Counted from the first letter of the stretch, positions 44,428 to 53,738 are shown. The stretch is 64,000 nt of DNA from CAILZL01 sp963748005 (GCA_963748005.1 CAVVHH010000002.1:3348001-3412000); one strand, 5' to 3'. Notes: a model not told the origin generated them from the letters alone. Translations and numbers: made by a program.

Positions 44428-46026
44428 TCAGACTTCCCGTCCAATCAGATCCGCCATACGCAGCGACAGGGCGGCGCCGGTCAATGTGGGATTGACCACG
44501 CTTGAGGAGGGGAACACCCCGGTACTGGCGATGAACAGATTGGCATGATCGTGCGAACGGCAATTGCCATCGACCACTGCAGAACGAGGATCGCTCCCCA
44601 TGATCAGGGTTCCCGTGGGGTGCGCGGCAAATCGCCACACCTTGCGATCGCCCAGGAATGTCTGAGCCTCAAATGCCCGGTCAAACCGCTCGAAGTCTTG
44701 CAGTGCGACAGGCGCTGCCTTGCGCACATAGTCATCGATATCGAAGTGGATGCGCGGCGTCGGCAACCCCAGCGCATCTCTGCGATCACTGAGCGTCACG
44801 CGATTGGCTGGCATCGGTAGCTGCTCCATGCCCGCGATCATGCTGACGAAGCGCGAGGCGTCGTGACGGATGCGCTCATCGAGCTCGCGACCGATGATGC
44901 CCTGCTTGAGCAAGCGCTCGGTTACCGCAAGATTGGGCACCTGGTTGTTGCTGTGATACTTGAACGCGGCATGTCGCGTGCGATGAGGTCCGTCGCGTCG
45001 ATCGCTCACACTTCCTTGTTGAACTGGCCCGCGTCCGGGCCACATGGGTTCCTTGGCCAACACTTGATAACTCAGCGAAGGATGGCTCATGAGGTTGCGG
45101 CCGACCTGATCCGAGGAATTACCAACCCCGGACATCAGCATCAACTTCGGCGTCTCCACCGCATGGGCCGCAAGGATGAAGGATCGAGCCGTGCGTCGAC
45201 TGCTGCGACCATCGGGTGACTTGGTGTGAACCGCGACTATCTTGCCACCCGCACCTTTTTCCAGTTTGTAGGCGACCGTGTCCGGCAGGACCTTGGCGCC
45301 CGCATGTTCGGCTCGAGCGACGGCCATATCCCCAGTAAACATCGCGCCGATCGGGCATAACGGTGAGCAATTGTTATTGCCGCAGCAAGTCGGACGGCCA
45401 CCGAAAGGTTGTGTAGCGCGCAGATGTGGTTCATCGATGAAGTGAAAGCCAAGACTATTGATCTTCGCGGCCACTGTCTGCGTATAGCTGCTCCACTTCT
45501 CGGTCGGCAGCGGGTAAGGCGCTGAGCGGGGCGGAAACGGTTTGCCGCCCTGACCACTCTGATCATCCGTGTTGCTCCCCGAGCAACCGGTGATCTGCTC
45601 TGCTAGTGTGTACCAAGGCTCGAGGTCGTCATAGCTGATCGGCCAGTCGCGCCCCTGGCCGTACAGCGACTGAAGCTTGAAGTCATTCGGCAGATAGCGC
45701 CAGAACGCGCTGCTCCAATGCCACGTTGTGCCACCGACCAACTTCAGAAAGGAAGGCTTGAACACCATCGGGCCAACGCTCTCGATGTAATCATCTGAGT
45801 ATTTTCCGCCCGAGCTCTTGGGTGCCCAAGCAAGATCCGGATAGATCGAGGTAGAACCGTGGTCCGGTGAATTGCGGAAGGCTTCGACCAGTTTCCAGCG
45901 GGACACGCGTGGCCCTGCCTCAAGCATCAGCACAGCCTTACCCTTCAGTGCCAGTTGCTCTGCCGCCAGCGCGCCCAGAATGCCCGCGCCGACGATGATG
46001 ACGTCAGCATCAAATTGTGTATTCAC
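44428..46026 (-). CDS. GMC-family flavoprotein dehydrogenase, catalytic subunit
   Basis: The 532-residue enzyme has an N-terminal FAD-binding motif (VIIVGAGILGALAAEQLALKGKAVLMLEAG), the GMC-type WHWSSAFWRYLPND and DWPISYDDLEPWY region, and a C-terminal HPTGTLIMGSDPRSAVVDGNCRSHDHANLFIASTGVFP with the catalytic histidine area. A cysteine cluster (TCCGNNNCSPLCPIG) around residue ~220 is typical of membrane gluconate dehydrogenase-like large subunits and may bind an iron-sulfur cluster. It has no signal peptide and would be carried out by the Tat signal on its partner. The start is GTG at 46026, two bases after the small-subunit stop. It oxidises an alcohol or sugar acid; the substrate is unknown. 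Confidence 0.9.
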   Translation of the reverse strand: MNTQFDADVIIVGAGILGALAAEQLALKGKAVLMLEAGPRVSRWKLVEAFRNSPDHGSTSIYPDLAWAPKSSGGKYSDDYIESVGPMVFKPSFLKLVGGTTWHWSSAFWRYLPNDFKLQSLYGQGRDWPISYDDLEPWYTLAEQITGCSGSNTDDQSGQGGKPFPPRSAPYPLPTEKWSSYTQTVAAKINSLGFHFIDEPHLRATQPFGGRPTCCGNNNCSPLCPIGAMFTGDMAVARAEHAGAKVLPDTVAYKLEKGAGGKIVAVHTKSPDGRSSRRTARSFILAAHAVETPKLMLMSGVGNSSDQVGRNLMSHPSLSYQVLAKEPMWPGRGPVQQGSVSDRRDGPHRTRHAAFKYHSNNQVPNLAVTERLLKQGIIGRELDERIRHDASRFVSMIAGMEQLPMPANRVTLSDRRDALGLPTPRIHFDIDDYVRKAAPVALQDFERFDRAFEAQTFLGDRKVWRFAAHPTGTLIMGSDPRSAVVDGNCRSHDHANLFIASTGVFPSSSVVNPTLTGAALSLRMADLIGREV

Positions 46027-46028
46027 GA

Positions 46029-46589
46029 CTATGGCGCCTCGATCCAGTAGCCCGGCACGCCGCGCGCATAGGTGGGAATGACGGTGACATCGGCGGTAGG
46101 TCGATACATCAGCGCCTCTTCGTAACTCACCAGATGACCGCGATAGGTGCCACCCACACGACCGGTGTAAAAGGCGCTGATCACCGCAATGGCGGCGGAC
46201 ATTAGTTCGGAATCCTTGGCAAGCACGGAAGTTCTGAATGCTTCGACATCACGCAGGCCTGCCGTATGAATGCGTTGAATCAGATTCGACAGCTTTCTAT
46301 CGAAGGCTGCGTCCGCGGCCAGCAGGGCGTGACGAGCGCGACGCACCAGCTCAGTGGATAGATCGGCCTTGCCGGTGAGAAAGACGGCAAGTTTCGCCAT
46401 CTCTGCTTCGGTGACAGTCGTGCTGGCTGTGCCGGCCGCCTGCGCGCCACCGAACATCAAACCACCCGCGACCAGGGCCGCGTCCCTGAGGAAGTGGCGA
46501 CGATCCACGCCGCTGGCGGATGACTCCGCCTGTATTTCGGATACTTCGTTGATTTCCGCGTTTATGCGGCGCGGATATGTATCGTTCAT
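46029..46589 (-). CDS. Tat-exported small subunit of GMC dehydrogenase
   Basis: The 186-residue protein carries a twin-arginine signal at ~29-52 (VDRRHFLRDAALVAGGLMFGG). The rest matches the small subunit of gluconate-2-dehydrogenase/sorbitol dehydrogenase-like complexes, with helical segments such as AEMAKLAVFLTGKADLSTELVRRARHALL and the end GVPGYWIEAP. In this family the small subunit hitch-hikes the flavoprotein through Tat. GGGGAGA precedes ATG 46589. It is the first gene of the three-gene operon and is divergent from an AraC regulator gene. Confidence 0.85.
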   Translation of the reverse strand: MNDTYPRRINAEINEVSEIQAESSASGVDRRHFLRDAALVAGGLMFGGAQAAGTASTTVTEAEMAKLAVFLTGKADLSTELVRRARHALLAADAAFDRKLSNLIQRIHTAGLRDVEAFRTSVLAKDSELMSAAIAVISAFYTGRVGGTYRGHLVSYEEALMYRPTADVTVIPTYARGVPGYWIEAP

Positions 46590-47045
46590 GGCTGTATTTC
46601 TCCCCTGATGTGAAGGCCATCATTCGTGTTCAGCTAGCGATAAACAAAACTCTCGTACCAAGCGGGATGTGGCCGCACACGTCGCAAGATAGCAGCGTAC
46701 TGCAGACTTGCACTACGCATGATTTGCGGTCGAACGATGCTTTTTTGCGTGATGCGTTCGCGACCGGCGCCGTGATTGATGTCGAGCAGCTAGACCTTGT
46801 ACTGAAAAAATCGGCCGCCATTGGCGGCGAGGCAGGAGAAGCGGTTTGAGCATGTGCCAGCCAGTCGCCGTTGGCATGTGCCGCCACATGGGCTGTTCAC
46901 TCCATACTCTGATAACCTGTGATCGTGGTAGATTTACGGCACTGCTGATGCAGTGCGACTTCTCAGTGCGAACCATGCCGGCCAGCCATACCATGACGTC
47001 TTTGCAGACTTAAGATCTGTTCAATTCAGTAGCGTGCAAACTTTC
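46590..47045. promoter_or_regulatory. Divergent intergenic region, dehydrogenase operon / AraC regulator
   Basis: About 450 bases lie between divergent genes and must contain both promoters. I see no 12-bp paired core here and no convincing small gene, so I do not place exact promoter boxes. Confidence 0.4.
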
Positions 47046-47963
47046 ATGTCAGATGCGGCAATCACTACCAAAGTCACGTCCGAGCTGGCCGGAAAGGTCA
47101 TGGGGCGTCATTCGGTACGTGAGATCGTGTCCGTCGATCCATCGAGCGGCTTTCGTTGGTTCGAGCATGACTATCCGACTGCAATGGCACGCTGGAATCA
47201 TCATCCAGAGTTGGAATTGCATCTTATCCGCCATGGAACGGGCACGGTTGTGGTGGGTGACTATGTGGGTCGATTTATTTCGGGTCATGTTGCCCTGATC
47301 GGAGCCAATCTGCCCCACGACTGGATCAGCGATCTTGCACCCGGAGAGATACTTAAAAAGCGCGATACAGTGTTGCAGTTCGATGGGGAACGCATGCGCC
47401 AGGGCTTCGCATTGTTTCCCGAGATGCAGGAACTCGATGCACTGTTGTGCGAAGCGTCACGCGGCATCGAATTCGTTGGTCCCACCGCTGAGGCCGCCGC
47501 CGCCCTGATGATTGCAATTGGCGACGCGCACGGCCTTCAGCGGCTGCAACATCTGTTCGGCCTGTTCGCGACCCTCGCGCGCGCGCCCGCCTCACAGCGC
47601 AAATTGCTGGCCAGTCCCTTGTTCGCTGCAACCCGCGATGCGGATTTTGAAAGGGTGGTGCGTTATATCGTGGAGAATATCGATCGCGACGTTCGCATGG
47701 CGGATGCGGCAAAAATGGCAGGGTTGAGCGAAGCCGGGTTTTCGCGAACTTTCAAGCGCATGTCCGGCAGCAACTTTGTGGACTACGTTCGTAAGTTGCG
47801 GGTAGCTCAGGCATGTCGTCTGTTGCGTCAGACGCAGCAGCCGGTATCCGAGATCTGTTATGAAGTTGGCTTCGGGAACCTGTCCAACTTCAATCGTCAG
47901 TTCCGCGTCGAGATAGGCACCAGCCCGACGGAGTACCGTCGCGCTGCTCATACAGAAGTCTGA
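47046..47963 (+). CDS. AraC-family transcriptional regulator
   Basis: The 305-residue protein has an N-terminal cupin-like sensor (HHPELELHLIRHGTGTVVVGDYVGRF, then HVALIGANLPHDW) and a C-terminal double helix-turn-helix (VVRYIVENIDRDVRMADAAKMAGLSEAGFSRTFKRMSG, then VSEICYEVGFGNLSNFNRQFRVEIGTSPTEYRR). AraC proteins of this layout sense a small sugar- or acid-like ligand. The ATG at 47046 begins a normal N-terminus; the frame reaches back to 46953. Its position, divergent from the dehydrogenase operon and upstream of an aldonolactone-oxidase-like gene, suggests control of one or both. Confidence 0.87.
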   Translation: MSDAAITTKVTSELAGKVMGRHSVREIVSVDPSSGFRWFEHDYPTAMARWNHHPELELHLIRHGTGTVVVGDYVGRFISGHVALIGANLPHDWISDLAPGEILKKRDTVLQFDGERMRQGFALFPEMQELDALLCEASRGIEFVGPTAEAAAALMIAIGDAHGLQRLQHLFGLFATLARAPASQRKLLASPLFAATRDADFERVVRYIVENIDRDVRMADAAKMAGLSEAGFSRTFKRMSGSNFVDYVRKLRVAQACRLLRQTQQPVSEICYEVGFGNLSNFNRQFRVEIGTSPTEYRRAAHTEV

Positions 47964-48136
47964 AGCCACGCTTCTGATCCGTGGCTGACGTTACGGATTC
48001 CTGTCCGTCGTCAGATAAAACTGCTCGTTTCGGTCAATGCGCAAAAAAATACCAGCATGGCGCAATACCGGCGTGGCATACACCGCATCCGCATCCCAGA
48101 ATAATGGCATCTGCGGTCACTGTGGGAACCATCATC

Positions 48137-49510
48137 ATGAACAAGCGTGAGTTTCTGAAGCTTTCATCGGACCTGGTTTCATCGGCTCTGCTGATGCCTC
48201 TGCTGGGCGCCTGCGCAAGAAAAGAGCCATTTACTTCCGCTGCAACAGCCGGAATAAAAACCAGGAACTGGGCTGGGAATCTCGCCTATGGCACCACCAA
48301 TATTTATGAACCCACAACTGTGGACGAGGTTCGACGCCTGGTCGGAAGCCACAGCAAACTACGTGCTCTGGGCACCCGGCATTGTTTCAATACCATCGCC
48401 GATTCAGATCAGAATCTGCTCTCCACGCGTCTGTTGAATCAGGTTGAAGCCATCGACAGCGCCAATAAATCGATTACTGTGGGCGCCGGCGTTCGCTATG
48501 GAGATTTCTGCAAGGCGTTATACGAGCAGGGATATGCGCTGCACAACCTTGCGTCCTTGCCGCATATCTCTGTTGCCGGCGCTTGCGCAACTGCGACCCA
48601 CGGTTCGGGCGTAAAAAATGGCGGGCTTGCGACCAGCGTGAAGGCAGTTGAATTCGTTTCTGGTGCTGGTGAGCTGATCACGCTTTCCAGGGGTCGGGAC
48701 GGCGATGTCTTCAATGGCGCCGTCGTGCATCTCGGATCATTGGGGGTGCTTACCCGCATCACGCTTGATCTGGTGCCGGCCTTCGATGTGACGCAACTCG
48801 TGTATCTGGACTTGCCGTTCGACCAGATGCAAAAGCACTTTGCCGAGATCATGTCGGCCGGCTACAGCGTCAGTCTCTTCTATGACTGGCAAACCGACCG
48901 GATCAATCAGGTTTGGGTCAAGGATGTTGCGCAGTCGCGCGGCAGCGCCAAGCCTGTTGAGTTTTTTGGCGCCACACCGGCCAATCGAAATGTGCATCCC
49001 ATCCTGGCCCTGTCTGCGGAGAACTGTACGGAACAGATGGGCGTACCCGGGCCGTGGTATGACCGCTTGCCGCATTTCAAACTTGGTTTCACGCCCAGCA
49101 GCGGCAAGGAGTTGCAGGCTGAATACTTTGTGCCGCTCGACAATGCGGTTGAAGCGATCAAGGCGGTCCGGACATTGCGCGAGGAACTGAAAGGTCTGCT
49201 CATGATTACGGAGATCCGTACTGTAGCTGCCGATGAGTTCTGGATGAGCATGAGTTATCGACGACCTTCAGTCGCCATACATTTCACGCTGCAGCAGAAC
49301 ATCGCCGGCGTTGAACAGTTTCTGCACGGGCTCGAGCAGAAGTTGGGTCCGTTTCAGGCCAGGCCGCACTGGGGCAAGCTATTCAGCACGCAGCCGGATC
49401 TCTTGCAGAGTCGTTACGAACGGGTTGACGACTTCAGAAAGCTGACCGAAAAGTACGATCCGGAGCACAAATTCCAGAACGAATTCATCCGGCAGAAACT
49501 GTTTGGATAA
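48137..49510 (+). CDS. FAD-linked aldonolactone/alditol-oxidase-like lipoprotein
   Basis: The 457-residue protein has a lipoprotein-like N-terminus (KREFLKLSSDLVSSALLMPLLGAC, lipobox before Cys), then a VAO-type FAD domain with IYEPTTVDEVRRLV, RALGTRHCFN (His in the place of the covalent FAD histidine of alditol oxidases), SLPHISVAGACATATHGSG and a C-terminal oxidase domain ending YDPEHKFQNEFIRQ. Family members oxidise aldonolactones or polyols. Tat-like features are weak (KR rather than RR). ATG 48137 is chosen because it begins the signal; upstream frame from 47981 has none. A decayed cupin copy follows on the opposite strand. Confidence 0.85.
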   Translation: MNKREFLKLSSDLVSSALLMPLLGACARKEPFTSAATAGIKTRNWAGNLAYGTTNIYEPTTVDEVRRLVGSHSKLRALGTRHCFNTIADSDQNLLSTRLLNQVEAIDSANKSITVGAGVRYGDFCKALYEQGYALHNLASLPHISVAGACATATHGSGVKNGGLATSVKAVEFVSGAGELITLSRGRDGDVFNGAVVHLGSLGVLTRITLDLVPAFDVTQLVYLDLPFDQMQKHFAEIMSAGYSVSLFYDWQTDRINQVWVKDVAQSRGSAKPVEFFGATPANRNVHPILALSAENCTEQMGVPGPWYDRLPHFKLGFTPSSGKELQAEYFVPLDNAVEAIKAVRTLREELKGLLMITEIRTVAADEFWMSMSYRRPSVAIHFTLQQNIAGVEQFLHGLEQKLGPFQARPHWGKLFSTQPDLLQSRYERVDDFRKLTEKYDPEHKFQNEFIRQKLFG

Positions 49511-49522
49511 ATGGCTGCGTCG

Positions 49523-49970
49523 TCAATTCGCCGCCTTGGCCGGTGCCGAGCAGAGGGGCGATGGTTTCAGTGGCCCAACAGACGAACCCGCTTCCTTGGG
49601 CGCCGGGCGCGGCAGGTGCAGCGCCCATACCACCAGCTTGCCGTCGACCTCACTGACCGTGTACGGGGTATTCTCCGGAATCATGATCATGTCGCCCTTG
49701 GTGATCTTGTAAGCCACCGCGCCCTCGACCTTGCTGGCAATCTGTGTGGGGCCTTCCCACGCATTGCCAATGCACACGTCGCGGGCTGACCAGTTTTCCG
49801 CCCAGCAACATCGTGCCGGAACCCTCAATGACTACGAATAATTCAGCATCGGCTTCATGCAGGTTGATGAGCTGCGGGGTGTTACGCCATTCCATCTGGA
49901 TACGGTAACTACCCTGCATCAGCAGCGGCCCGCCGTTGTAACCTTGCCGGCTGCCACTGAAGCGTCCACC
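49523..49970 (-). pseudogene. Decayed second copy of the cupin gene
   Basis: The minus strand reads DASVAAGKV, then after a frame change YNGG-type sequence and LLMQGSYRIQMEWRNTPQ, LHEADAELFVVIEGSGTMLLGGKLVS, a further shift near 49790, and NAWEGPTQIASKVEGAVAYKITKGDMIMIPENTPYTVSEVDGKLVVWALHLPRPAP. This matches most of the intact cupin at 38952 but lacks its N-terminus and signal peptide and is split by at least two frameshifts. Confidence 0.85.
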
Positions 49971-49994
49971 CTCTGTCCTGCCACCTGTCCTTCA

Positions 49995-50565
49995 TCAGTA
50001 ACGCGCTCCCGGCGCTGAAAACACCTTGCGTCCACCGATAAAGGTTGCCAGTGGCCGCGTTGCAAGAATCTTTTCGTCAGGCACGGTCATGAGGTCCTGA
50101 TTGAGAATCACAAAATCGGCGAACATCCCGGCGGCGATCTGCCCCTTTATCTTTTCCTGGAATGTGGCGTAAGCAGGATTGACCGTGAAAATCCGCAGGG
50201 CTTCCTCGCGACTGATTTTTTCGGAAGGCGTCAGGATCTCACCCGACTTCGTTTTGCGGGTTACGTAGAAATAAAACGGGATCATCGGATTGTTGGGCTC
50301 GCGTTCATCAGCGTCGGGACTGGTGTAGTCGCTACCACCGATGACGACGATCTTGTGATCGATGAAGCCGCGTATCGGGTTCTGATGCGCCATGCGCTCC
50401 GGTGGCAGCGGCGCAGCGGCGGGCGGTTCGTAGCCTGCGTCCTGGACTGAAACAATGACGCCAAGCCTTGCCATCCGTTCCATCTCGGCCGGCGTGGCGA
50501 ATGACACATGTTCCATATACCAACGCTGGCCATTCAATGGGCTTTCCTTGTCCACGGCCTCATAG
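49995..50565 (-). pseudogene. Amidohydrolase, C-terminal part, split by insertion sequence
   Basis: The minus strand encodes YEAVDKESPLNGQRWYMEHVSFATPAEMERMARLGVIVSVQD, then VVIGGSDYTSPDADE, ISREEALRIFTVNPAYATF and the terminal FADFVILNQDLMTV segment of an amidohydrolase-3 (YtcJ-like) enzyme. Any start codon now available lies inside the insertion sequence (MQLEITPPTITAQF from its end), so a stable enzyme is unlikely. It joins in frame with the N-terminal part across the ATAG duplication to a 560-residue gene. Confidence 0.9.
50562..50565. repeat. Target-site duplication ATAG, left copy
   Basis: ATAG directly abuts the left inverted repeat of the insertion sequence; the right copy is 51862-51865. 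Removing the element and one copy restores a continuous amidohydrolase frame (LSAYEAVDK). Confidence 0.8.
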
Positions 50566-51861
50566 CAGGCTGTTGAAAATTGGGCTGTGATTGTCGGTGG
50601 TGTGATTTCGAGCTGCATTTTTCAGTGCATTTCGGGTTGCATCGGTGTCAGTTCTTGCGTGCCGATCGATTCAAGCCGCTGATGCCTCTGCATCATGCGC
50701 TCGCTCCCATCAGATTCCGCATCCGCACCAGGTTCCAGCCCATACACGTGAACTGGTAAATCAGGTTCACCTTGTCGAGTCCTCTGACTTTCACCTGCCG
50801 GATCAAGCCAATGGTCTTGCCCCAGCCAAAGGTTTCTTCGATCCGCTTGCGCAGACGTTGGCTGACTTTATAGCTGTCATGGCGGGTGGTGCGCTCATCG
50901 AGTTGCGAGCCACCGGGTCGTTTGTCATTGCAGGCGACGTGCGGCGTGATGTTCAGGGCGCGACACTCGCGGATGAAGTCTTTGGTGTCGTACAGCTTGT
51001 CAGCACCGACGGTCTTGCGCCGCTGTCCCGGCAGGCTGGCCAGTAACGCCAGCGCCGTATCACGCTCAGCAGTGCCGTGCGCCGCACTGACCTGGGCGCG
51101 GACGATCAGGCCGTGGCGATTCTCCATCACGCTGTGGCCGAGAAAGGCCAGCTTGGCTTCGCCGCCACGGCTCTTTTTGGCAGTGCGGCTGTCGGGGTCG
51201 GTGCGGGATTGATGGGTGTCATTACTGCGTGATTGGCCGTGAAAATCCCGCTCGGCATTGCGACCGCCGCCCGCAGGGGGTTCATCACTGCCATCCTTGC
51301 GCACAAAGCTCTTCTGCGAGGCCCAGGCCTGGATCAAGGTACCATCCACGCTGAAGTGTTCGGTGGATAACAAGTCCCGCTGGCCCGCCAGCTTGACCAC
51401 CTCGGCAAATAGTTCTGGAATCACCTCGTGCTCCAATAGCCGATCCCGGTTCTTGCTGAAGGTCGAGTGGTTCCACACCGCATCGTCAATGGCCAGCCCG
51501 ACAAACCAGCGGAATAGCAGGTTGTAATTCAGTTGCTCCACCAACTGCCGCTCGCTGCGGATGCTGTACAGCACTTGCAGCAGCTGCGCCCGCAGCAGCT
51601 TCTCCGGGGCAATTGACTCCCGTCCAATATCTGCGTAGATCGACTCGAACAGCCCATTCAGTTTGCGCAGGGCGTCATCAAACAGCCTGCGCATCGCTCG
51701 CAACGGATGATCCGCAGGCACATACCGGTCCAGATGTACCGTGGTAAACAACGCCTCTTGCATCACATCCGAGCCGCGCATCAACTACCCCTTCACCAAA
51801 AACCATCGTCCCGTGAAGTCTATTTCAGGCTGAATTTGAAGGGGAGATTTTCAACGGCCTG
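50566..51861 (-). mobile_element. IS5/IS1182-like insertion sequence
   Basis: The 1,296-bp element is bounded by imperfect inverted repeats of 15 bases (CAGGCYGTTGAAAAT, one mismatch) and flanked by 4-bp ATAG direct repeats. It encodes one DDE transposase. The intact duplication and intact transposase indicate a recent insertion. Family assignment rests on the transposase sequence from memory and is not certain. Confidence 0.87.
50693..51784 (-). CDS. DDE transposase of the insertion sequence
   Basis: The 363-residue protein begins MRGSDVMQEALFTTVHLDRYVPADHPLR and continues with PEKLLRAQLLQVLYSIRSERQLVEQLNYNLLFRWFVGL, the conserved N-terminal block of IS5/IS1182-type transposases. The DDE residues fit STEHFSVDGTLIQAW (first Asp), VGADKLYDTKDFI (second) and RKRIEETFGWGK (Glu). 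The reading frame is intact, so the element may still move. It lies in the same direction as the amidohydrolase it interrupts. Confidence 0.9.
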   Translation of the reverse strand: MMRGSDVMQEALFTTVHLDRYVPADHPLRAMRRLFDDALRKLNGLFESIYADIGRESIAPEKLLRAQLLQVLYSIRSERQLVEQLNYNLLFRWFVGLAIDDAVWNHSTFSKNRDRLLEHEVIPELFAEVVKLAGQRDLLSTEHFSVDGTLIQAWASQKSFVRKDGSDEPPAGGGRNAERDFHGQSRSNDTHQSRTDPDSRTAKKSRGGEAKLAFLGHSVMENRHGLIVRAQVSAAHGTAERDTALALLASLPGQRRKTVGADKLYDTKDFIRECRALNITPHVACNDKRPGGSQLDERTTRHDSYKVSQRLRKRIEETFGWGKTIGLIRQVKVRGLDKVNLIYQFTCMGWNLVRMRNLMGASA

Positions 51862-52977
51862 ATAGGCACTCAGGGTCTGATCAGTGGCCTCGTCATAGCT
51901 GGTGCCGCGCGCCGCATCCGAGCTCACATGTGGCGCCGCCCGCCAGCCCATGCTGCGCTCTTCACGGAGAATTGCAGTGTATTCCTGCAACGATGCTGTG
52001 CCGGGAGTCCAGGGTTCCTCCCCGGCAGAATCCAGGAAAAGCCAGTGATCGTCGCGCTTTACCGCCGGCAGTGTGGCCAGGTATTTGGGCGTTGCCAATT
52101 GGTCCGGAAATTCAAGGCCCAGTGCCATCCGCAGCGTGAGCTTGCCTTCACGCCGCATCCGCTGTAGACCTGTGACGGCCGCGGGCCAGAGTGCCAGCTC
52201 GCGTGTACTCGTGATGCCAAGCGCATTGCGTTCTGCCATCGCTTTTTTGACCACCATGTCCTGCACCTTCGGTGTCATGGGCGGCAGCAACGTATCGATG
52301 ATTTCAAGGCTTGCGGGGTAGCCGGGGAGGACACCAGTCGGCTCGCCATCCTTGTTCATCGGTACTTTCACGTCCTTGAACAGCGGGTTCGTCTTGCTGA
52401 TGCCGAGGCGCTGCAGCGCGGCGCTGTTGATGACAGCTGAGGCGTGACGTGAGCCGATAATCGCGATCGGCGTTTTTGTTGATACTGCGTCAAGGTCCTG
52501 GCGGGTCGGCATCGGGCGAATCCGCCAGCCCAAGGTCGTGAACACGGTCTCGCCGGATTTCGCCTTGGCGACCGCGGCGCGCAAGCGTGCTTGCATCTCG
52601 GTGAGCGATGTGACGCCAATCATGTCGACGCCACGAAATTCGAATTTGGCTGAATTCCACAGATGGTCATGGCTGTCCACGAAGCCAGGGATGACCGTCG
52701 CGCCTTTCAGATCAACAATCCGCGTGCGCTTGCCAGCCAGTGCAAGGACGCTGGCGTTTCCACCGACAGCCAAGAAGCGATCATCCGACAAGGCAAACGC
52801 TTCAGTGATCTCAAACCCTCCATTCACGGTGATGATTTTGCCGTGGTGGTAAATCGTGTCAGGGACGCGTGCCGTCTGAGTCTGCTGCGCCATTGCGGTA
52901 GCGGTGCACAAGCTTGCTGCAACCACTCCAGTCAGAAAAGAACTGATGTGCAATCCGAAGCAGCGTCGCAACGACAT
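51862..52977 (-). pseudogene. Amidohydrolase, N-terminal part, split by insertion sequence
   Basis: Starting at 52977, this fragment has a signal peptide (SSFLTGVVAASLCTATAMAQQ), then DTIYHHGKIITVNGGFEITEAFALSDDRFLAVGG, the metal motif VIPGFVDSHDHLW, and ERNALGITSTRELALWP. It is an exported amidohydrolase-3 (YtcJ-like) enzyme cut after LSAY; the frame runs 14 codons into the insertion sequence before stopping. Before insertion the gene spanned about 560 codons. Such enzymes deacylate N-acyl or similar amides; the substrate is unknown. Loss is probably recent because both halves are otherwise clean. Confidence 0.9.
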
Positions 52978-53089
52978 AACTTATCTCCTCCGTTTCAGTT
53001 GTTCCGCATCCGTACTAAGCTTTCAATATGCTCTGATGATATGTCAGCACATGAATATTGTATCGGTCCGCCAGCGTGCACTCGTGCTT

Positions 53090-53340
53090 TCAGTGTGCGT
53101 AGAAGACCAGCGTGTCCGGTTTCGGTACCGAGATCGACTCGCCCGTCGCGGCCAGTTTCCCAGTCGCAGGATCAATTTTCATCACCGAGACCAGGTCTGA
53201 CCCTTCATTGGCTACCAGCAGCCAGTTGCTCGTGGTGTCGATGGCGAAGTACAAGGGTTCCGGCAGCATTGATGACGCTGCCAGCTTGCCCTGCAAGGTC
53301 CCGTAGAACAGTTCGACACAATCTGCAGTCGCGCTGACTC
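53090..53340 (-). pseudogene. C-terminal relic of a beta-propeller lactonase (B)
   Basis: The minus strand encodes LPEPLYFAIDTTSNWLLVANEGSDLVSVMKIDPATGKLAATGESISVPKPDTLVF, the last blade of a lactonase. Frames just upstream are shifted and lack the earlier blades. With the relic at 38445 this is the second C-terminal-only lactonase fragment. The surrounding 52978-53600 region holds no other recognised gene. Confidence 0.7.
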
Positions 53341-53612
53341 AGCACCAGGCCGAAAGCAATCACGCAGCGTGAGATCGAGAAGGATGATCGGAACAGGGAA
53401 GTCCCCGGACTCCGCTTCGTCTGAGCGGTGTATGTACGACCGATGCGAGTTTCTTTGTCCAATACCGCGCGAATTGCCCGATGTCACGGTGCGCGAGAGT
53501 GTCGCTGGGTCCTGCATTGTCCGTACTCCTGTGGAATAACAGGCTGGTGTCACCGGTGTCATAGCGACTGATGAAGAATTTCCAGTGACCAATAAAAAAT
53601 TTCAGTCCGGGC

Positions 53613-53675
53613 GGTAGCCACTTTTAGGCAGCAAATGCCCTATCCACTACAGGGCCGTCGCGAAACAAGGCTGAT
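53613..53675 (+). promoter_or_regulatory. Shared leader element of TonB receptors 3-5 (copy upstream of receptor 3)
   Basis: GGTAGCCA, then CTACAGGGCCGTCGCGA about 35 bases on, match the leaders at 59189 and 62708. A second, looser copy with GGGGTATCCAT begins at 53801. It may be a promoter for an ECF sigma factor, but the exact -35/-10 cannot be fixed by eye. Confidence 0.45.
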
Positions 53676-53720
53676 GAAAATCAGGTTAACGGAATCGTCT
53701 TGTGTTTGCACCTCAAAAAT

Positions 53721-53738
53721 GTTTACATTTTCGTAGAC
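53721..53738. promoter_or_regulatory. Tandem operator-like repeat upstream of TonB receptor 3
   Basis: The cores GTTTAC (53721) and GTAGAC (53733) are exactly 12 bp apart. On the minus strand the block reads TTGTCTACGAAAATGTAAAC, sharing TTGTCTACGAA with the esterase 2 array. Confidence 0.6.
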
